A stretch of 64,000 bases of DNA. Origin: Ruminococcus sp. YE71. GTDB lineage: Bacteria; Bacillota; Clostridia; Oscillospirales; Ruminococcaceae. Below are positions 58,753 through 64,000 of this stretch, piece after piece (within the stretch, counting starts at the first letter, position 1; each line of letters opens with the position of its first letter). The position numbers and the translations under genes are program-made. Under the pieces are notes generated by a model. The model made no database searches. It was not told where the DNA came from and worked only from the letters and a program-made list of their open reading frames with translations. Location: assembly GCF_900119155.1 (NCBI RefSeq), contig NZ_FPIR01000006.1, forward strand, positions 62,001 to 126,000, written 5' to 3'.

Positions 58753-59775
58753 ATGGATCTGGAAATCCTCAAAAGTATGGCTGCCGCCACGGGGCGGGAC
58801 ACTTTCATCACCGATAACTCCTTCAACATCCTCTGGACGAACTCCAAAGAGGATCTCACGTCCCTTCTTGTCCGCAACTCGCGATGCGTTTTCAACGGCA
58901 GACCGACGTCCGAGACCCTCGTGAAATGCGGTCCGCACTCCCTCAGGATGCTCCCTCTTACCAACGGTGACGAGACATACTACCTCTTCGAGCTTATCGA
59001 CGCCGAATACGCCACCGAGCTTTTCACCAAGACCTCGGCTCTGGGCGCTTTCAGGGACAGGCTTGAATCCAGCGTCACCAGATACACAGACCTTGCTTTC
59101 CGCGCCGCCGTTTCCGAACAGGGGCTCATGACCGAGCTCAGCAAACAGCGCATCGCCGACTCGAACACCTCCGCTCTGCTGCAAATGCTTACAGGCAACA
59201 CAGCCGACCTGATAATCGACCTCGGCGAACACATCCGACACCTGATACATAACCTGCTGCCTTCGCGTTTCGACAGCGTGACCGCAAATTGCAGTTTCGA
59301 TATAACGAAAGGTATCGTCTGCATCGTCAACACCGCAGACCTCGACTACACGGTGATAAATATGCTCTCGAACGCGGTCCGGCACGCCCAGCCGAAAGGG
59401 TTCCTGGCAACGAAGCTCACCGTCACTGCCAATGATGAATACTGCATCATGATAGTCGAGGACAACGGCACGGCTGCCGACCTGAAGAGGATAGAAAAGT
59501 TCCGCAGCGTCTACTCCGACGAGGCTGTCCTCGCCGATGACCAGTCGCCGTTCGAGAACCTCGGCATCACGCTGATATACACGTTCGCAGAAAAGTACGG
59601 CGGCTACGTCGAGACTTCGCTCACCGAAACAGGCGGTCTGCGCATGGCGGTATACTTCAAGCGCCCCAGACAGCGGAATATCGTGACCCTCTACTCCCCC
59701 GAGACCGACGAGGGTCACACCGAAACCGCCAGACTGCTGGTAGAAAAAATGCTCTCAAAACCCAGCAAAGAATAA
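58753..59775 (+). CDS. Histidine-kinase-like ATPase without an evident phosphoacceptor box
   Basis: A 340-residue soluble protein. Residues 1-90 look PAS-like (DTFITDNSFNILWTNSKEDLTSLL); a helical region (90-215) follows; the ATPase domain has the N box VINMLSNAVRHA (near 217), G1 VEDNGTAADL, and a final GGLRMAVYF. No H-box with a clear phospho-His is seen in the helical part (the only candidates are in LGEHIRHLIHNLL). No response regulator is adjacent. It may be an orphan kinase, an anti-sigma type ATPase or a partner of the zinc-ribbon protein. Start 58753 has AGGAGAG upstream. Confidence 0.8.
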   Translation: MDLEILKSMAAATGRDTFITDNSFNILWTNSKEDLTSLLVRNSRCVFNGRPTSETLVKCGPHSLRMLPLTNGDETYYLFELIDAEYATELFTKTSALGAFRDRLESSVTRYTDLAFRAAVSEQGLMTELSKQRIADSNTSALLQMLTGNTADLIIDLGEHIRHLIHNLLPSRFDSVTANCSFDITKGIVCIVNTADLDYTVINMLSNAVRHAQPKGFLATKLTVTANDEYCIMIVEDNGTAADLKRIEKFRSVYSDEAVLADDQSPFENLGITLIYTFAEKYGGYVETSLTETGGLRMAVYFKRPRQRNIVTLYSPETDEGHTETARLLVEKMLSKPSKE

Positions 59776-59864
59776 CAAACGATCGGATCGGTACCGCCGT
59801 GCCGCTTATCAGCTTCGCACAGCATTCGGACGATGGCTTCTGCTCCCAATAATATATTCGCCAA

Positions 59865-59910
59865 TAAAAAAAGACCCGAACACCTTGTCGATCACAAAGG
59901 TGTTCGGGTC
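59865..59910. terminator. Terminator between the ATPase gene and tyrS region
   Basis: GACCCGAACACCTT (59873-59886) pairs perfectly with AAGGTGTTCGGGTC (59897-59910). A seven-T run follows on the minus strand, so it mainly serves tyrS; on plus the T run is weak. Confidence 0.85.
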
Positions 59911-59935
59911 ATTCTGTTATTATAAAATCCGCAGA

Positions 59936-60062
59936 AACGTCTTTTTGGCAAGGGGCAAGCGATCAAGCAAAAGAACGCCCATCTTCCCGACCACCACAAA
60001 GTCAGGAAGAACAACCCCCTTGCCCAAAAGTATAAAAAGTTTTAGGAAGGGGGCTCCCCCAA
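59936..60062 (+). repeat. Truncated dispersed repeat, copy G (right half)
   Basis: Begins AACGTCTTTTTGGCAAGGGG, has the core CCCATCTTCCCGACC, CCCCTTGCCCAAAAGTATA, arm AAAAAGTTTTAGGAAGGGGG and ends CTCCCCCAAG. The left half is absent. It lies 28 bases after the tyrS stop, before its terminator. Confidence 0.8.
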
Positions 60063-60090
60063 GCAATTCCCGCACTATTTAACTGTTATA

Positions 60091-61308
60091 TCACTTTACA
60101 ACGACCTTGTGGAATACCTTTTTGCCCTTTTTGATGATGACTTCCGACGAGAGGTCAACGCTGCCCTTGGGGTCGGTGAACTTGGCGTCGTTTACTGCGA
60201 TACCGTTCTGGGTAACGAGTCTTCTGCCCTCGCCCTTAGAGGGAGCGAGTCCGCAGCGGACAAGCAGGTCGAGGATGTTCATGCCGCCGTCGGTCAGCTC
60301 GGAAGCCTCGATCTCGGTGGTAGGCATATCAGCCGAAGAGGTGTTTGCAGAGAAGAGAGCCTTAGCAGCGTCGAGAGCCTTCTGAGCCTCTTCCTCGCCG
60401 TGAACGAGCTTTGTCAGCTCGAACGCGAGCAGCTCCTTAGCCTTGTTGAACTGTGCGCCTTCCATCGTGCGCTCCATCTCCTCGATCTCCTCGATCGGTA
60501 CGAAGGTGAGCATCTTGAGGCACTTGATAACGTCAGCGTCGCCGACATTTCTCCAGTACTGGAAGAAGTCGTAGGGGCTGGTCTTTTCGGGGTCGAGCCA
60601 TACAGCGCCCTTTTCGGTCTTGCCCATCTTTTTGCCCTCGGAGTTGAGCAGCAGGGTGATGGTCATAGCGTAAGCGTCCTTGCCGAGCTTCTTTCTGATA
60701 AGCTCGGTACCGCCCAGCATATTAGCCCACTGGTCGTCGCCGCCGAACTGCATATTGCAGCCGTAATCGGTGTACAGCTTGTAGAAGTCGTAGCTCTGCA
60801 TTATCATGTAGTTGAACTCAAGGAAGGTCAGACCGCGCTCCATTCTCTGCTTGTAGCACTCGAAGGTCAGCATCTTGTTTACCGAGAAGTGTGCGCCTAC
60901 CTCGCGGAGAACGTCAACATAGTTCAGGTCGAGCAGCCAGTCGCCGTTGTTTACGACCATAGCCTTGCCGTCCGAAAAGTCGATGAAGCGGCTCATCTGC
61001 TTCTTGAAGCACTCCACGTTGTGATTGATGGTCTCCTTGGTGAGCATCTTTCTCATGTCGGTCTTGCCCGAGGGGTCGCCGATCATAGCGGTACCGCCGC
61101 CGATAAGTGCGATAGGCTTGTTGCCCGCTTCCTGAAGTCTCTTCATCAGGCAGAGAGCCATGAAGTGACCAACGTGAAGGCTGTCGGCAGTCGGGTCGAA
61201 ACCGATGTAGAAGGTCGCCTTGCCCTCGTTGATAAGGTCTCTGATCTCAGCCTCATCGGTCAGCTGTGCGAGTAGTCCGCGTCTTTTGAGTTCTTCAAAT
61301 AATGTCAT
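60091..61308 (-). CDS. tyrS: Tyrosyl-tRNA synthetase
   Basis: A 405-residue class I synthetase. HIGH-type motif [14 protein letters not shown] (near 43), tyrosine-binding [13 protein letters not shown]-type [12 protein letters not shown] (near 230), and a C-terminal S4-like RNA-binding domain from about 335 ([25 protein letters not shown]). Charges tRNA-Tyr. It is the last gene behind the T-box leader; the preceding orphan gene ends 15 bases upstream, so tyrS should be induced by uncharged tRNA-Tyr. Confidence 0.96.
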   Translation of the reverse strand: MTLFEELKRRGLLAQLTDEAEIRDLINEGKATFYIGFDPTADSLHVGHFMALCLMKRLQEAGNKPIALIGGGTAMIGDPSGKTDMRKMLTKETINHNVECFKKQMSRFIDFSDGKAMVVNNGDWLLDLNYVDVLREVGAHFSVNKMLTFECYKQRMERGLTFLEFNYMIMQSYDFYKLYTDYGCNMQFGGDDQWANMLGGTELIRKKLGKDAYAMTITLLLNSEGKKMGKTEKGAVWLDPEKTSPYDFFQYWRNVGDADVIKCLKMLTFVPIEEIEEMERTMEGAQFNKAKELLAFELTKLVHGEEEAQKALDAAKALFSANTSSADMPTTEIEASELTDGGMNILDLLVRCGLAPSKGEGRRLVTQNGIAVNDAKFTDPKGSVDLSSEVIIKKGKKVFHKVVVK

Positions 61309-61323
61309 TGTTTTTTCCTCCGT

Positions 61324-61674
61324 TCAAAATCTTTCAAAATCCGTTATTGCTTCGGGATGTTTTTCGTAGTAGTCGTTTTTATCCTTCACGAGCCTTTGTG
61401 CAAGCTCGTTCTGTACGTTCGTATTCTCATCCGCCTTTTCCGAGCAGATGAATCTGTCCGAGCTGTTCGCCGCCCTGAAAAGCGAATCTGCCAGCTCGTC
61501 GAGCTTTTCGGGAGCGCTGTACCCGAGCAGGTATTCCTCCTCCGAAACGGAATAGTACCTGTCGTAGTTCCCGAGCCAGCCGACAGTCACCGCAAGCACG
61601 TACCCGCCCAGCACGGGCGAATAGCCGATGGTGTACCACCTTTCGGTACGGACGCGCCGTTTTTCAAGTCTCAT
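61324..61674 (-). CDS. Hypothetical 116-residue protein upstream of tyrS
   Basis: A 116-residue protein with aromatic-rich start: after MRLEKRRVRTERW comes TIGYSPVLGGYVLAVTVGWLGNYDRYYSVSEEEYLLGYSAPEKLDELADSLF, then a charged helical tail. No family recognised. No signal peptide. The ribosome site is weak (CGGAT), and a 28-codon frame from 61750 runs into its start. It shares the T-box-controlled transcript. It may be a genuine small gene; it does not resemble endonuclease V. Confidence 0.6.
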   Translation of the reverse strand: MRLEKRRVRTERWYTIGYSPVLGGYVLAVTVGWLGNYDRYYSVSEEEYLLGYSAPEKLDELADSLFRAANSSDRFICSEKADENTNVQNELAQRLVKDKNDYYEKHPEAITDFERF

Positions 61675-61778
61675 GGTTTATCCGTGCATCATTTCCCGCT
61701 GTTCGTGCGGCACGCCTACCATAAAGAATGAGATCGTCGGGCGATTTCATGTATATCACGACCTTTCGCTTTGTCGGG

Positions 61779-62028
61779 TCATTTCAGTTCCTCACGGGGG
61801 ATGTGCGTCTCAAGGTCTGCGAACCGTGTCAGAACAGGGATATGACTCTCTTTATCAGTGAGCGGCAGCGACAGCGCCGCCGTCCTTCAGGCAGGCAAGA
61901 TCGACGCCCGCGGCTGTTTTGAGCTCATTCGGGTCGAAGCGGTCGGTCAGTGAAAGCTGACACGCAAGCCTTATCTGCTCCTGCTCGTAACGCCTGCACA
62001 GTTCATCCGTACATTCGATGCAGCTCAT
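61779..62028 (-). pseudogene. Endonuclease V relic with large internal deletion
   Basis: From ATG 62028 (GGAG eight bases upstream) the first 47 or so residues match the N-terminus of deoxyinosine 3' endonuclease V: YEQEQIRLACQLSLTDRFDPNELKTAAGVDLA includes the conserved AGVDLA strand with the first catalytic Asp. After LKDGG the frame breaks at TGA. In the next frame KESHIPVLTRFADLETHIPREELK looks like the C-terminal LPEPTRxADxxxH region, ending at 61779. About 150 central residues with the other catalytic acids are gone. So this is a remnant, still transcribed behind the T-box. Confidence 0.65.
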
Positions 62029-62044
62029 GACCATATCTCCGAAT

Positions 62045-62305
62045 AAAAAAAAATCCCCCGAAGAGCGTCTGCTCTCCGAGGGCGTTGAAAACGCGGTACC
62101 ACCTCGTTCATCGGAATCACTTCCGACCTCATTATCCTTAACGCGGAAAAAACGCCGTGTGCTAATCGCTCTCGCCTTTCTCACACACGATACTCGGGGA
62201 GGTAATTCACCCCGACCGACGCTTATCTGCTCTCACCCACCGCAGACTCTCTGAAAGCCGTATCAGCCGCGCTACTTGTTCCCGTCACAGCATTTATGTT
62301 CAGAT
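62045..62305 (-). promoter_or_regulatory. T-box leader (likely tyrosine-specific) of the tyrS operon
   Basis: The minus strand holds the T-box core AGGTGGTACCGCG (62092-62104). The terminator follows: CCCTCGGAGAGC with GCTCTTCGGGGG (62055-62082) and nine T. Stem I lies upstream, with the AGAGAGT element and apical GGTGGGTGAGAGC. On its 3' side GAATTACC offers UAC (Tyr) as specifier, in agreement with tyrS downstream. When tRNA-Tyr is uncharged its NCCA end pairs in the bulge and favours read-through. The specifier assignment is inference. Confidence 0.88.
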
Positions 62306-62307
62306 AG

Positions 62308-62337
62308 AATAAACGCCCCTGATGTTGAACAAGGGGC
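62308..62337 (-). terminator. Terminator of the Val-Asp-Phe-Gly tRNA cluster
   Basis: GCCCCT (62315-62320) pairs with AGGGGC (62332-62337); minus strand continues GTTTATTC. It separates the tRNAs from the T-box leader, though read-through into the leader is possible. Confidence 0.6.
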
Positions 62338-62344
62338 TTTTAAG

Positions 62345-62417
62345 AGCGGATTACGAGGCTCGAACTCGCTACCTCCACCTTGGCAAGGTGGCGCTCTACC
62401 AGATGAGCTAAATCCGC
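62345..62417 (-). tRNA. tRNA-Gly (anticodon GCC)
   Basis: 73 bases; loop TTGCCAA between CACC and GGTG, T-loop TTCGAGC, discriminator T. Last of four. Confidence 0.95.
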
Positions 62418-62426
62418 AAATGTAAG

Positions 62427-62499
62427 TGCCTCCGGACGGAATCGAACCATCGACACGGGGATTTTCAGTCCCCTGCTCTACCTACTGAGCTACAGAGGC
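62427..62499 (-). tRNA. tRNA-Phe (anticodon GAA)
   Basis: 73 bases; loop CTGAAAA between GGGGA and TCCCC, T-loop TTCGATT, discriminator A. Confidence 0.95.
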
Positions 62500-62546
62500 A
62501 AAGAGCAAGCAACTCTCGTCGCCCCGACCACAAGGATCGAGACAAG

Positions 62547-62620
62547 CGACCGGAATGGGGCTCGAACCCACGACCTCCAGCGTGACAGGCTGGCGTTCTA
62601 ACCAACTGAACTACCCGGCC
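62547..62620 (-). tRNA. tRNA-Asp (anticodon GTC)
   Basis: 74 bases; loop CTGTCAC between CCAGC and GCTGG, T-loop TTCGAGC, discriminator G. Confidence 0.95.
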
Positions 62621-62640
62621 TGATCGGAATTGATCCGTAA

Positions 62641-62713
62641 TGGAAACTATAGGGCTCGAACCTATGACCCTCTGCTTGTAAGGCAGATGCTCTCCCAGCT
62701 GAGCTAAGCTTCC
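62641..62713 (-). tRNA. tRNA-Val (anticodon TAC)
   Basis: 73 bases; loop CTTACAA between CTGC and GCAG, T-loop TTCGAGC, discriminator A. First of the cluster. Confidence 0.95.
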
Positions 62714-62757
62714 TTGTTTCAGGCTTTATTTCTCACTTGCTCTTTTCAACGTATTCT

Positions 62758-62786
62758 ATTTTATCACAAAATCGTGGTCTTGTCAA
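62758..62786 (-). promoter_or_regulatory. Promoter of the Val-Asp-Phe-Gly tRNA cluster
   Basis: Minus-strand perfect TTGACA and TAAAAT with 17 bases between, 45 bases ahead of tRNA-Val. Confidence 0.85.
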
Positions 62787-62890
62787 CCCTTTTTTCTCAT
62801 TTTTTTCGGTTTCGGACAACTTTGTAGAACATGACAAAAACTCAACTGTATTTTTCGTGAGTATTGTTAATATCATAGTCACATCAAATA

Positions 62891-62899
62891 TGGTATAAT
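62891..62899 (+). promoter_or_regulatory. Extended -10 promoter of the CAP-domain gene
   Basis: TGGTATAAT, an extended -10, without a good -35; 94 bases before ATG 62993. The leader is A/T-rich. Confidence 0.5.
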
Positions 62900-62992
62900 A
62901 TTTATTAAAGGGTATTTAAAACTTTATTACGCAAAATCAAGGACGATCCCGAACTGTTTTTTCTGTTTTTTGTTTTAAGAGGAGTTGGTCAT

Positions 62993-64000
62993 ATGAGGAA
63001 AAAACTGTTTTCATTCATTTTATTGATGTGCATGGCTGTCGGTCTGACAGCTATTTCCGCTTCGGCGGCGATCACCTATGAGGTCTATTCTCAGGGCACG
63101 GTCAGATACGACATGGCTTACGACACGCTGAACCTTATAAATACCGAGCGCAAATCCCTCGGAAGAGGTCAGCTTGTCATGGACAAGACCCTGATGGGCT
63201 ACGCAGTACAGCGTGCCGCGGAACTCAGCGTCAATTTCGCCCACACCCGTCCCGACGGCAGAAGCTGTTTTGAAGGTTTCAGCTACTCGGGTTCGGCGGC
63301 TGAGAACATCGCCTACGGCTACGGTTCCGCGAACGATGTCTACAAAGCCTGGAAGAACTCCACGGGTCACCACAATTCCTACATCAACGGTATCTACACC
63401 CGCACAGGTCTCGGTTGTATGTACATCAACGGCACTTACTACTGGGCACAGGTGTTCGATTCTTCGTCGTCCATCACCGCCCTCTCGAAGCCCAGCAACT
63501 TCAAGGCGACCAAGAACGTCAAGGTAACGAAGGAGATCTACGATCAGTACGCGCCTTCCGCTACCCCCGTCCTCAGCAACCTCACCTACAACAGCAACGC
63601 GGAAGTCACCCTGAAATGGACTCCCACGGGCAACACCACCAGCTACAGGATCTACCGCTTCAACAACACCTACAACGGCTACGAAGTCATCGCCGAACTG
63701 ACAGACCCTTCCGTTTCAACATACGTCGATTCCAAGATCAAGGGCGGCACTACCCCGAAGTACAAGGTTCGCCCCATCACAAAAAAGGGCGACATCACCG
63801 CTATGGGCTACTACTCGTCCTGCAAGTCGGTGCTCGTTAAGCCTGCGACGCCTTCCTTCACCGCTTCGTCTGCGGACGCGACTTCCGTATACCTCAAGTG
63901 GTCGCGTGCCAACTGCGACGGCTACAGACTGCTCGTCCTCAATCCCGCCACGAACAAATACTCACCGGTAAGCATGATCTCGGGCGGCACGAACAATTCA
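62993..64000 (+). CDS. Secreted CAP/SCP-domain protein with fibronectin-type repeats (3' end outside window)
   Basis: 336 codons are visible and the frame is open at the window end. Signal peptide (residues 1-26, ending SASA). The CAP domain spans about residues 36-160: LNLINTERKSLGRGQLVMDKTL, FAHTRPDGRSCFEGFSYSGSAAENIAYGYGS and GHHNSYINGIYTRTGLGC, with the usual His and Glu residues. Two fibronectin III-like beta domains follow (about 190-285 and from 290). Ruminococcal secreted CAP proteins often carry further domains such as dockerins; that end is not visible here. Start set by AAGAGGAG. Function is uncertain. Confidence 0.9.
   Translation, partial: MRKKLFSFILLMCMAVGLTAISASAAITYEVYSQGTVRYDMAYDTLNLINTERKSLGRGQLVMDKTLMGYAVQRAAELSVNFAHTRPDGRSCFEGFSYSGSAAENIAYGYGSANDVYKAWKNSTGHHNSYINGIYTRTGLGCMYINGTYYWAQVFDSSSSITALSKPSNFKATKNVKVTKEIYDQYAPSATPVLSNLTYNSNAEVTLKWTPTGNTTSYRIYRFNNTYNGYEVIAELTDPSVSTYVDSKIKGGTTPKYKVRPITKKGDITAMGYYSSCKSVLVKPATPSFTASSADATSVYLKWSRANCDGYRLLVLNPATNKYSPVSMISGGTNNS

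Noticed and set aside
61664-61750. 28-codon frame ahead of the hypothetical gene near tyrS
   Set aside because: Weak ribosome site, no recognisable product, and it lies in the decayed region after the endonuclease V relic.

Overview
The window reads as chromosome of a low-to-moderate G+C, endospore-forming Clostridium-class Firmicute, most likely a Ruminococcus-like member of the Oscillospiraceae. This is inference from gene content: a germinant-receptor operon (gerA/gerB/gerC), spmA-spmB, gpr, yqfC-yqfD, the Firmicute yqfC-yqfD-phoH-ybeY-dgkA-era-yqzL-recO cluster, a T-box leader, a GH130 mannoside phosphorylase typical of ruminococci, strong AGGAGG ribosome sites and TTGACA-N17-TATAAT promoters. 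No phage, plasmid, CRISPR or transposase gene was found. No rRNA is present; there are seven tRNA genes in two clusters.

Layout. 1-8.7 kb: zinc-ribbon membrane protein, YetF/DUF4363 pair, divergent gerABC operon, Rrf2 regulator, a SUFU-DUF2185 immunity-like protein and an AbrB-type regulator. 8.7-19 kb: spmA-spmB, a CotH-like lipoprotein with a small beta-domain protein, a phosphoesterase, mnmA, pyridoxal kinase, an SPFH-SPFH-NfeD membrane-domain operon, and a microprotein plus zinc-ribbon protein. 19-31.7 kb: an orphan GH2 enzyme and the long minus-strand era/recO/mutS2 operon with a likely sigma-E promoter at its head. 31.8-37 kb: AraC regulator with pyrophosphatase, an NPKTG-ended Ser/Thr/Glu-repeat surface protein, exonuclease III, a frameshifted DUF1648 protein, and GH130 under two LacI-type operators. 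37.4-44.4 kb: an A/T-richer block with TetR, two ABC exporter half-transporters and an ECF-type transporter whose T component is frameshifted; it looks acquired. 44.6-50 kb: a lower-glycolysis operon (pgk, tpiA, gpmI) interleaved with three small membrane proteins. 50-64 kb: AlkD, tRNAs, a DedA-type protein, a DnaJ operon, an orphan sugar-binding lipoprotein, gpr/rpsT, a kinase-like ATPase, tyrS behind a T-box leader holding an endonuclease V relic, four more tRNAs and a CAP-domain secreted protein that runs off the end.

A dispersed family of nested-palindrome repeats (about 210-330 bp full length, with shorter derivatives) sits in at least seven intergenic spaces. It is the most prominent structure that ordinary annotation does not explain: terminal hairpins, an inner inverted repeat and a conserved core, usually just 3' of genes, one copy supplying the last codons of an ABC ATPase. 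Other items worth attention are a start codon separated from its Shine-Dalgarno by a hairpin, two single-base frameshifts that are each repaired by one nucleotide, and the endonuclease V relic inside the tyrS leader operon.
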